A stretch of DNA of 64,000 nt from Nocardia anocheti (GTDB taxonomy: Bacteria; Actinomycetota; Actinomycetes; Mycobacteriales; Mycobacteriaceae): positions 186,001-250,000 of the forward strand of contig NZ_JAQQFV010000008.1 in the NCBI RefSeq assembly GCF_029675105.1, read 5' to 3'. Below the pieces are notes generated by a model, which worked only from the letters and a program-made list of their open reading frames with translations, made no database searches and had not been told where the DNA came from. Below are positions 23,820 through 30,757 of the stretch, one piece after another (the first letter of the stretch is position 1; every line of letters starts with the position of its first letter). The translations under genes were made by a program, and so were the position numbers.

Positions 23820-24911
23820 TCAGGCGTTGCGGCGGGTTTCCACGGCGGCGGCCAGACGGTCGAGCTGGGCGGCGGTGGTGTCCCAGTCGATGCAGGCGTC
23901 GGTGATGGACTGGCCGTAGGTCAGGTCCTCGGAGTGGCCCAGGGTCAGGTCCTGGCGGCCCGCGACGAGGAAGGACTCCAGCATCAGGCCCACCACGCCC
24001 TGCTCGCCCGCGGCGAGGCGCTCGGCGATATCGGTGACCACGTCGACCTGGCGGTTGTGGTCCTTGTTGGAGTTGCCGTGGCTGGCGTCGACCACCAGAC
24101 GCTCGGGCAGCGAGGACTTCTCCAGCCGCAGCTTGGCCTCCGCGCAGGAGGCGGCGTCGTAGTTGGTGCCATTGCTGCCGCCGCGCAGGATGACGTGGCA
24201 GTCGGGGTTGCCCGAGGTGCGGATCAGCGCGGAGCGGCCGTCGAGATCGGTGCCGGGGAAGACGTGGCTGGCGGCGGCGGCGCGCACACCGTCGACCGCG
24301 ACCTGCACGTCACCGTCGGTGCCGTTCTTGATGCCGACCGGCATGGACAGCGCCGAGGACAGCTGCCGGTGCACCTGGCTGGCGGCGGTGCGGGCGCCGA
24401 TCGCGCCGTAGGAGACCAGGTCCGCGATGTACTGCGGGGTGATCGGGTCGAGGAACTCACACGCGACCGGCAGGCCGAGGGCGGTGATGTCGACGAGGAC
24501 CTTGCGGCCGATGCCCAGGCCGGTGTTCACGTCGAACGAACCATCCAGGTGCGGGTCGTTGATCAGACCCTTCCAGCCCAGCGTGGTGCGCGGCTTCTCG
24601 AAGTACACGCGCATCACCACGTGCAGGCGGTCGCCGAGTTCCTCGGCCTTGACGGCCAGCTTGCGGGCGTAGTCGAGGGCGGCGACCGGATCGTGCACCG
24701 AGCACGGGCCGACGATCACCATCAGGCGGTCGTCGTCGCCGTTGAGCACGTCGACGGTGGCCTTGCGGCCCGAACGCACGGTGTCGGCGAGCTCGTCGGT
24801 GATGGGGTGGACCAACCGCACTTCGGCGGGCGAGCGCAGGGGGCTCACGCTGAGGGTGCGCTGGTCGTCCAGGTCGGAGTGTCGCGAATCGACATCAACT
24901 GCCGTGGTCAT
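23820..24911 (-). CDS. DAHP synthase, class I
   Basis: 3-Deoxy-D-arabino-heptulosonate-7-phosphate synthase, the first step of aromatic amino acid synthesis, condensing phosphoenolpyruvate with erythrose-4-phosphate. The 363 residues show class I (AroF/G/H) motifs: MVIVGPCSVHDP, MRVYFEKPRTTLGWKGLINDPHLDGS, ARTAASQVHRQLSSALSMPVGIKNGTDG and VVDASHGNSNKDH. Actinomycetes often also carry a class II enzyme; this is the class I type. The ATG has AAAGGA about 12 nt upstream, lying inside a hairpin. A 22-codon aromatic leader peptide precedes it, which suggests attenuation by phenylalanine/tyrosine/tryptophan supply. Confidence 0.95.
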   Translation of the reverse strand: MTTAVDVDSRHSDLDDQRTLSVSPLRSPAEVRLVHPITDELADTVRSGRKATVDVLNGDDDRLMVIVGPCSVHDPVAALDYARKLAVKAEELGDRLHVVMRVYFEKPRTTLGWKGLINDPHLDGSFDVNTGLGIGRKVLVDITALGLPVACEFLDPITPQYIADLVSYGAIGARTAASQVHRQLSSALSMPVGIKNGTDGDVQVAVDGVRAAAASHVFPGTDLDGRSALIRTSGNPDCHVILRGGSNGTNYDAASCAEAKLRLEKSSLPERLVVDASHGNSNKDHNRQVDVVTDIAERLAAGEQGVVGLMLESFLVAGRQDLTLGHSEDLTYGQSITDACIDWDTTAAQLDRLAAAVETRRNA

Positions 24912-24918
24912 GGGAATC

Positions 24919-24989
24919 GTGGGTCCTTTTCGTTGGAAGGCCGACCCACGGAGTTCGCTACCCGTCGAGCCGGTCAGGTGTCCGGCTCG
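24919..24989 (-). promoter_or_regulatory. Attenuator-like hairpins before DAHP synthase
   Basis: Read on the minus strand after the leader peptide, CGAGCCGG pairs with CCGGCTCG (24966-24989). Then GTGGGTC pairs with GACCCAC, with an inner CCTT/AAGG (24919-24949). The 3' arm of the second hairpin contains the AAAGGA ribosome site of the DAHP synthase gene. No T-run follows, so control may act on translation, or through competing folds, rather than by a classic terminator. Confidence 0.6.
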
Positions 24990-25000
24990 GGCGGAGGAAG

Positions 25001-25069
25001 TCAGCGCGCAGGGTCGCAGACCGGCCCACCCAGGGCCGGGTCGCTAAACCAGAAATATGCGCGCTGCAT
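25001..25069 (-). CDS. Aromatic leader peptide of DAHP synthase
   Basis: A 22-codon open frame beginning MQRAYFWF, with four consecutive aromatic codons (Tyr, Phe, Trp, Phe) at positions 5-8, ends in TGA 89 bp before the DAHP synthase start. TACAGT lies 7 nt upstream of the ATG, in the right place for a -10 of a leaderless transcript, and there is no ribosome site. Ribosome stalling at these codons when aromatic aminoacyl-tRNAs are scarce would alter the downstream hairpins. This is the classic logic of amino-acid attenuation; regulation here is inferred, not shown. Confidence 0.75.
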   Translation of the reverse strand: MQRAYFWFSDPALGGPVCDPAR

Positions 25070-25160
25070 GTCAGGGACTGTACCACCGGCGAATCGGCGC
25101 AGTCTTGGACACGGTCGCCCGGAGTGTGGACGATCACACTCCGGACGAGCGGGGTCGCTG

Positions 25161-25631
25161 TCAGCCCAGCGAGCCGGGGACGTAGTGGCCCGCGGGGGTG
25201 TGGGCGACGGCGTTGAGGCGGTTCCAGGCGTTGATCATGGCGATCGCGGCGATGAGGGCGGCGATCTGGTCGTCGTCGTAGTGCTTGCGCACCTGCTGCC
25301 AGGTCTCGTCGGTGACCTTGCCGCCGTCGGCGACACGGGTGGTCTCCTCGGTCAGCGCCAGCGCCGCCCGCTCGGCCTCGGTGAAGACGTCGGCCTCGTG
25401 CCAGGCGGCGACCAGGTGCAGCCGCACCGAGGACTCGCCCGCGTGGGCGGCGTCCTTGGTGTGCATGTCGACGCAGAAGCTGCACCCGTTGATCTGCGAG
25501 GCGCGGATCTTCACCAGTTCGTGCGTCACCGGGGACAGCGGCGAATCGTCGATCACCTTGGCCGCCATGCTCATTCGCTTCACGAAGCTGGCGGTGACCT
25601 TGTTGCCGTAGAGATCGAAGCGCGGTTCCAT
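25161..25631 (-). CDS. Carboxymuconolactone decarboxylase family protein (AhpD-like)
   Basis: A 156-residue all-helical protein of the CMD/AhpD superfamily. The redox motif is CSFCVDMHTKDA (CxxC followed by His), typical of AhpD-like peroxidase partners rather than true decarboxylases. The N-terminus MEPRFDLYGNKVTASFVKR matches the alkylhydroperoxidase-like subgroup. The ATG is preceded by AAGGAG at 5-nt spacing. Likely a thiol-dependent peroxide or oxidative-stress enzyme in the cytoplasm; substrate not known. Confidence 0.88.
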   Translation of the reverse strand: MEPRFDLYGNKVTASFVKRMSMAAKVIDDSPLSPVTHELVKIRASQINGCSFCVDMHTKDAAHAGESSVRLHLVAAWHEADVFTEAERAALALTEETTRVADGGKVTDETWQQVRKHYDDDQIAALIAAIAMINAWNRLNAVAHTPAGHYVPGSLG

Positions 25632-25690
25632 GATGACTCCTTCGTCGTTTCCGTGGGGTTCACTTCAGACGACGGCGCAGCCCCGCGCCG

Positions 25691-25721
25691 TGTGACATCG
25701 GCTCAGGTGAGCCCGATCACA
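25691..25721 (-). terminator. Hairpin at the SDR 3' end
   Basis: TGTG, ATCGG and CTCA pair in order with TGAG, CCGAT and CACA around a GG loop, making a stem with one bulge that overlaps the stop codon of the SDR gene. Probable terminator; it also has the look of an operator. Confidence 0.45.
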
Positions 25722-26580
25722 GCAGGCCGCAGAGCTTCTCCGACAGCTCCCACAGCGCCCCGGCCAGCCGCTGATCGCGCGAGGCGGCCGAGCTGGAGAC
25801 CCGCTTCGGATACCCCCGCATCTCCAGCAGCCCGTCGGGCCCGTAGAAAGCGCCCGGCTCGATGTCGGCGGTGGCGGCGAAGAGGGTGGGCAGCGCGCCC
25901 TGCTCGGCACTCTGGGCCAGCGTCCGGTTGCCCAGCCACATGAACCATTCCTGGATGGACTCGGTATGCGACATGAGTTCGGTGGCGGCGTAGCCGGGGT
26001 GCGCGGCCACCGAGACCACCGCGGAACCCTCGCCCGCCAGGCGACGCTGCAGTTCGTAGGCGAAGATCAGGTCGGCGAGCTTGGACTGGCCGTAGGCGAG
26101 CCAGCGGTCGTAGCGGCGCTGCTCCCAGTTGGGGTCGTCGAGGTTGATCTTGCCGATGCGGTGCGCGTTGCTCGACACCGTCACCACACGGTCGGTGATG
26201 CGGTCGAGCAGCAGGTTGGTCAGCGCGAAGTGGCCCAGGTAGTTGGTGCCGAACTGCATCTCGAAACCGTCGGCGGTGCGCTGCAGCGGCAGCGCCATCA
26301 CGCCCGCGTTGTTGATGAGCACGTCGGCGCGCTCGACGGAGTCGGCGAAGGCGCGCACGGAGTTCAGGTTGGCCAGGTCGAGCGCGCGGACCTCGGTGTC
26401 GCCCGGCAGCGCGGCCGCGACCCGCTCGGCCTTGGCGGTATTGCGGCAGGCCAGGATCAGCCGCGCTCCGGCTCCGCTCAGCGCCCGGGCGGTGGCGGCG
26501 CCGAGCCCGCTGTTGGCACCGGTGACGATGATCGTGCGTCCGGTCTGGTCGGGCATGTTCGCGGTAGTCCACTTGCTCAC
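25717..26580 (-). CDS. Short-chain dehydrogenase/reductase
   Basis: NAD(P)-dependent oxidoreductase of the SDR superfamily, 287 residues. Cofactor motif TGANSGLG lies near residue 16, NNAG near 85, and the active site YGQSK around 160. The GTG at 26580 is chosen because MSKWTTANMPDQTGR is the usual N-terminus of this actinobacterial retinol-dehydrogenase-like subgroup. Substrate unknown. It is divergent from the salicylate-AMP ligase gene, so the IdeR-type box between them could affect it as well. Confidence 0.85.
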   Translation of the reverse strand: MSKWTTANMPDQTGRTIIVTGANSGLGAATARALSGAGARLILACRNTAKAERVAAALPGDTEVRALDLANLNSVRAFADSVERADVLINNAGVMALPLQRTADGFEMQFGTNYLGHFALTNLLLDRITDRVVTVSSNAHRIGKINLDDPNWEQRRYDRWLAYGQSKLADLIFAYELQRRLAGEGSAVVSVAAHPGYAATELMSHTESIQEWFMWLGNRTLAQSAEQGALPTLFAATADIEPGAFYGPDGLLEMRGYPKRVSSSAASRDQRLAGALWELSEKLCGLL

Positions 26581-26692
26581 CCGCGGAATTCTAGTTACAC
26601 CAGGCAAAAGCGCGAATCGGCAAGAGCCGGAGCGCAGTTCGCGCGACAATGCCGGTATCGACTCCTGAGCGGCCACACCCTACGCTGGTGAG

Positions 26693-26711
26693 ATAGGGTT
26701 GCCTAACCTAC
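26693..26711. promoter_or_regulatory. IdeR/DtxR-type iron box
   Basis: ATAGGGTTGCCTAACCTAC on the plus strand, or GTAGGTTAGGCAACCCTAT on the other, agrees with the IdeR consensus TTAGGTTAGGCTAACCTAA at about 15 of 19 positions. It lies 26 bp before the start of the salicylate-AMP ligase gene. Iron-dependent repression is inferred. Confidence 0.75.
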
Positions 26712-26737
26712 TACGGACGCACAGTGAGGGCAGGTAC

Positions 26738-28354
26738 ATGACGTCGACATCGGCCGCGGCAGACCTCCGCGAGGGCTATGTCCCGTTCCCGGCGGACGCC
26801 GCCCAGGAGTACCGGGCGGCGGGCTACTGGTCCGGCCGCACCCTCGGTGACCTGCTGCGCGACTCCGCCCGCAACCAGCCCGAGCGTCCCGCCGTGCTCG
26901 GCGACGCCGCGCCGCTGACCTACGCCGAGCTCGACGCCGCCGCCGATCGGATGGCCCACGGCCTGCTCGCGCTCGGCATCGCGCCCGGCGACCGCGTCAT
27001 CGTGCAACTACCCAATATCCCCGAGTTCGCCACCGCGCTGTTCGGTCTGCTGCGCGCGGGCATCGTCCCGGTGCTCACCCTGCCCGCGCACCGCCGCGCC
27101 GAGATCGAACATCTCAGCGCGCTCTCCGGCGCCGTGGCCTACCTGATCCCGGATCGGCTCGGTGATTTCGACTACCGCGAGCTCGCCGAGACGGTGCGCG
27201 CGGCTGTGCCGAGCCTGCGCCACGTGCTGGTCGCCGGTGATCCCGGTGCGTTCACCGCGCTGGATTCCGTTCCCCGCGAGGGTGATTCGCTCCCCGAGGT
27301 CGATCCGTCCGAGATCGCGGTGATGCTGGTCTCCGGTGGTACCACCGGTCTGCCCAAGCTGATCGCACGCACCCACGACGACTACGCCTACAACGCGACC
27401 GCCAGCGCCGAGGTCTGCGGCCTGACCACCGAGGACGTCTACCTCGCGACGCTGCCCGCCGCCCACAACTTCCCGCTGGCCTGCCCCGGCATCCTGGGCA
27501 CGGTGGCCGTCGGCGGCGCGATCGCCTTCACCCTCGACCCGAGTCCCGAGTCGGCCTTCGCCGCGATCGAGCGGCACCGGGTGAGCGTCACCGCCGTCGT
27601 GCCGCCGCTGGCGCAGCTGTGGAGTGCCGCCGTGGAATGGGAAGAGGCCGACCTGAGTTCGCTGCGGCTGCTGCAGGTGGGTGGCGCGCGGTTGGCCGAG
27701 GTGAACGCCCGCGATGTGGAGCCCGCGCTGAAGTGCACATTGCAGCAGGTGTTCGGCATGGCCGAGGGGCTGCTGAACTTCACCCGCCTCGACGACTCCA
27801 CCGAGCTGGTGTGCACCACCCAGGGCCGCCCGCTCTCCCCCGCCGACGAACTGCGCGTGGTCGACGCCGAGGGCAACGACGTCGCGCCCGGCGAGGAAGG
27901 CGAACTGCTCACCCGTGGCCCCTACACCCTGCGTGGGTACTACCGTGCGCCCGAACACAATGCGCGCGCCTTCACCCCCGACGGCTACTACCGCAGCGGT
28001 GACCTGGTGCGTCAGCTGCCCAGTGGACACCTGGTGGTCAGCGGCCGGATCAAGGACGTGATCAACCGCGGCGGCGAGAACATCTCCTGCGACGAGCTCG
28101 AGGAACACCTGCTCGCCCACCCCGCCGTCCGCCACGCCGCCGCCGTCGGCCTGCCCGACGCCACCCTCGGCGAGAAGGTCTGCGTGGTCCTGGTCGTCAC
28201 CGGCGAGCTCCCGACCCTGGTCGAACTGAAGTCCTTCCTCACCGACCGCGGCCTGGCCACCTACAAACTCCCCGACCTCGTCCGCCAAGCCGACGCCCTG
28301 CCCCTCACCGCCGTCGGCAAGATCGACAAGAAAGCCCTCCGCGCCACCTCCTGA
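26738..28354 (+). CDS. nbtT: Aryl-acid adenylating enzyme (salicylate/2,3-DHB-AMP ligase)
   Basis: Adenylation enzyme of 538 residues that activates salicylate or 2,3-dihydroxybenzoate and loads it on a carrier protein for siderophore assembly. Motifs: LVSGGTTGLPKLIARTHDDY (ATP-binding loop), AAHNFPLACPG (aryl-acid specificity region as in DhbE/MbtA), GRPLSPADE, YYRSGDL and the C-terminal Lys in LTAVGKIDKKAL. The neighbouring salicylate synthase points to salicylate and a nocobactin-type siderophore, so the symbol follows the Nocardia nbtS/nbtT pair. An IdeR box lies just upstream. The NRPS/PKS genes are not in this window. Confidence 0.85.
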   Translation: MTSTSAAADLREGYVPFPADAAQEYRAAGYWSGRTLGDLLRDSARNQPERPAVLGDAAPLTYAELDAAADRMAHGLLALGIAPGDRVIVQLPNIPEFATALFGLLRAGIVPVLTLPAHRRAEIEHLSALSGAVAYLIPDRLGDFDYRELAETVRAAVPSLRHVLVAGDPGAFTALDSVPREGDSLPEVDPSEIAVMLVSGGTTGLPKLIARTHDDYAYNATASAEVCGLTTEDVYLATLPAAHNFPLACPGILGTVAVGGAIAFTLDPSPESAFAAIERHRVSVTAVVPPLAQLWSAAVEWEEADLSSLRLLQVGGARLAEVNARDVEPALKCTLQQVFGMAEGLLNFTRLDDSTELVCTTQGRPLSPADELRVVDAEGNDVAPGEEGELLTRGPYTLRGYYRAPEHNARAFTPDGYYRSGDLVRQLPSGHLVVSGRIKDVINRGGENISCDELEEHLLAHPAVRHAAAVGLPDATLGEKVCVVLVVTGELPTLVELKSFLTDRGLATYKLPDLVRQADALPLTAVGKIDKKALRATS

Positions 28355-28375
28355 CGTCCTCACCCGTCGGTGGGG

Positions 28376-29242
28376 TCAGTTCTGGTCGAGGATTTCGCGC
28401 AGGGCGTGGGCGAAGGGTTCGGGTTGGCCGGGGTAGCCGGACTCGGGGCCGGTGAAGCCGGAGTGGTGGCTGGGGAATACGGCCGGGGGGCGGCCCAGTT
28501 GGGTGGCGAGGGCGGTGGTGGCGCGTTCGGTGACGGTGCCGGTGGACTCTTCGCCGTAGGCCAGGACGATGCGGGTGGGGGCGGCGGTGAGGGCGCGGAG
28601 GTCGGCGTGGTGGTCGAGGACCGCGCGGGAGCGCTGGGACAGCAGGGGGTCGTCGCGGTTGCCGTCGTCGTCGACCGGGAGGCCGAACATCGCGGGGTCG
28701 GGGACGGGGGCGGCGAAGTAGTCGTCGGTGAATTCGCCCGGCCAGGAGGTCATGGCGATGAAGGCGGCCATGCCCGCGCCGAAGCCCTTCGCGGCGTAGG
28801 CGTCGCGATAGCCGTCGGCCGCGCGTTCGGCCGCAGCGGCGTCGGGGAGCGCGGTGAGCAGGGGCGGTTCGTGGGCCACCAGCGTGGTCACGGCGTCGGG
28901 GTGGGCGGCCACCAGGGCGAGCGCGACGATGGCGCCGCCGCTGCTGGCGAAGAGCTGGACCGGTCCGGCGCCGAGGGCCTCGATGAGGGCGCGCACGTCC
29001 TCGGCGTGCACGGCGGGGACATTGTCGACCTGCCCGTCGGTGCGGACGCTGCGACCGAGCCCGCGCGGGTCATAGGTGACGACCGTGCGATCGGGAAAGT
29101 ACCCGGCGAGCGCGGTGAAGCCACCGGCGTCCATCGGCAGGCCGATCATGAGCAGCGGCGGTCGCCCGTCAGCGGCCGGAAGCGGCCCGTGGACGTCGTA
29201 GGTGAGCGTGGCGCCGGGAACGTCGAGCTGATGTGTGGTCAT
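28376..29242 (-). CDS. Alpha/beta hydrolase
   Basis: A 288-residue alpha/beta-hydrolase-fold enzyme. The oxyanion region is LMIGLPMDAGGF. The nucleophile elbow is FASSGGAIVALALVAAHP, with Ser in GxSxG-like S-S-G-G form. The catalytic His is likely in the C-terminal PSHHSGF. No signal peptide, so cytoplasmic. It starts 38 bp after the salicylate synthase stop on the same strand, so it is probably cotranscribed under iron control. A role in siderophore ester hydrolysis or editing is possible but not shown by sequence. Confidence 0.82.
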   Translation of the reverse strand: MTTHQLDVPGATLTYDVHGPLPAADGRPPLLMIGLPMDAGGFTALAGYFPDRTVVTYDPRGLGRSVRTDGQVDNVPAVHAEDVRALIEALGAGPVQLFASSGGAIVALALVAAHPDAVTTLVAHEPPLLTALPDAAAAERAADGYRDAYAAKGFGAGMAAFIAMTSWPGEFTDDYFAAPVPDPAMFGLPVDDDGNRDDPLLSQRSRAVLDHHADLRALTAAPTRIVLAYGEESTGTVTERATTALATQLGRPPAVFPSHHSGFTGPESGYPGQPEPFAHALREILDQN

Positions 29243-29280
29243 GCTCCTGGTGACGGAGCGGGACCCGAAAACTCATCGGT

Positions 29281-30594
29281 TCACGCTTTGACCACATAGG
29301 GCGCGACGCTGCCGAGCTTCTCGCAGGTCTCCTCGAACTCGCGCTCGGGACGGGACTGGCCCACCACCCCGGCACCGGCGCGCAGCCAGGCGCCCTCGCC
29401 GGTCTGGTAGACGGCACGCAGGACGAGGGTCGCCTCGAGCGCACCGGTCGGCGAGATCCGCACCACCGCACCGGAATACAGGCCGCGCGGGTCGTGGTCG
29501 TTGCGGAAGACGGAATCGACGCCCGCCTTCTTGGGGATGCCGGAGGCGGTGACGGAGGGGAACAGCACCTCGAGGGCGTCCCAGCTGGAGCGGTCGGGGG
29601 CGAGCGTGCCGCGCACGGTGGAGGCGAGGTGCTGGACGCTGCCGCGCTCGCGCACCGCCATGAAATCGGAGACGACCGGCGTGCCGGGAACGGAGACCGC
29701 GGTGATCTCGGCGAAGGAGGTCTGCACCGAGATGGCGTGTTCGACGATCTCCTTCGGGTCGGCGAGCAGGTCGGCCCGCGCGGCGCCGTCGGCCTCGGCA
29801 CCGAGACCGAACGCGCGGGTGCCCGCGAGCGGTTCGGTGGTGACGACGCGATCCTCGTCGACCGAGGCCACCAGTTCGGGACTGAAACCGGCCGCCTCCA
29901 GCCCGCCCAGGCGCAGCAGGAACGAGCGGGCGGGGGTGTTGTTGGCGCGGCCGAGGCGATAGGTGGCGGGCACGTCGACGGCGAAGGGCAGCTCGACCTT
30001 GCGCGACAGGATCACCTTCTGGTAACCGCCGGAACGGATTTCGGCGACCGCGGTGGCCACCCGCTCCTGGTAGCCGGTGGGATCGAGGCGCACGTCGACC
30101 GGGGTCGCCTCGGGCAGTTCGGTGCCCTGCGACTCGGCGATCAGATCGTGGATGTCGCACGCCTCGGTGGGGGTGGCGCCGCTGATCCGCACGCCCGCCG
30201 CGTCGATGCGCACCTCGATACGCGGGATCATCAGGTTGACCAGGGGGGTGCGCTGGTTGAGGTGCTCGGTCGCGGACAGGGCGTAGGCGCAGAATTCGAA
30301 GCCGATCCAGCCGTAGGCGTGGCGGCCGTCGAGCGGGAGTTCGGCCAGGGCGGCGTCGACGACCTCGGCGGGACCGCCGGTCCACGCGCGCGCGGTGGTC
30401 TCCCCGTTCCAGTGCACGCGCAGTTCCCCGGCGTCGAGTTCCACGGCGCCGAGCGGGTCGGCCGCGAACACCCACTCACCGGGCCGTTCGTACATCACGT
30501 ACTCACCGAATCGGTCAGCCGCGGCCAGTCGGGACATCGCTGCCGCTGGATCGGTCACATACTCCACCCGAATGGGCTGCTCCGTCGACGACAA
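29281..30594 (-). CDS. nbtS: Salicylate synthase (MbtI/Irp9 type)
   Basis: Chorismate-utilising enzyme of 437 residues that makes salicylate from chorismate via isochorismate, the first committed step to mycobactin/nocobactin siderophores. Motifs: GYQKVILSRKVELP, SPELVASV, VTTEPLAGTRAFG, the EIVEH element, SVTASGIPKKAG and the C-terminal GLYSGAVVRISP with GAGVVGQSRPEREFEET. The start is TTG at 30594, supported by GGAGG 4 nt upstream. An IdeR-type box abuts that ribosome site. It forms an operon with the downstream hydrolase. Confidence 0.92.
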   Translation of the reverse strand: MSSTEQPIRVEYVTDPAAAMSRLAAADRFGEYVMYERPGEWVFAADPLGAVELDAGELRVHWNGETTARAWTGGPAEVVDAALAELPLDGRHAYGWIGFEFCAYALSATEHLNQRTPLVNLMIPRIEVRIDAAGVRISGATPTEACDIHDLIAESQGTELPEATPVDVRLDPTGYQERVATAVAEIRSGGYQKVILSRKVELPFAVDVPATYRLGRANNTPARSFLLRLGGLEAAGFSPELVASVDEDRVVTTEPLAGTRAFGLGAEADGAARADLLADPKEIVEHAISVQTSFAEITAVSVPGTPVVSDFMAVRERGSVQHLASTVRGTLAPDRSSWDALEVLFPSVTASGIPKKAGVDSVFRNDHDPRGLYSGAVVRISPTGALEATLVLRAVYQTGEGAWLRAGAGVVGQSRPEREFEETCEKLGSVAPYVVKA

Positions 30595-30604
30595 CGATCC
30601 TCCA

Positions 30605-30648
30605 AGGTAATGCTGACCTAACTTTGCCGAGTTAGGTTAGCATTACCT
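30605..30648. promoter_or_regulatory. Paired inverted IdeR-type boxes
   Basis: Two 19-bp arms (30605-30623 and 30630-30648) are inverted copies with one mismatch, 6 bp apart. Each reads as an IdeR-like site of the form TTAGGTTAGCATTACCT. The left one touches the ribosome site of the salicylate synthase gene. Both lie between it and the divergent PlsB-type gene. Confidence 0.78.
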
Positions 30649-30757
30649 CGCGGGTTAGCCGGGTCCATAATGGGTATTCTTCGCCACTCGCTCGCCGCGC
30701 AACGCGCTGTGGTCGAAGTTCGGTGCGCCGAGGCCGAACTGCGGCTTCAATGGAGGC

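Noticed and set aside
24919..24949. Classic intrinsic terminator before DAHP synthase
   Set aside because: The hairpin is clear but not followed by a T-run and contains the ribosome site, so translational control is the better reading.
23934..25943. 669-codon plus-strand open frame
   Set aside because: Antisense to DAHP synthase, its leader peptide and the AhpD-like gene; no family features.
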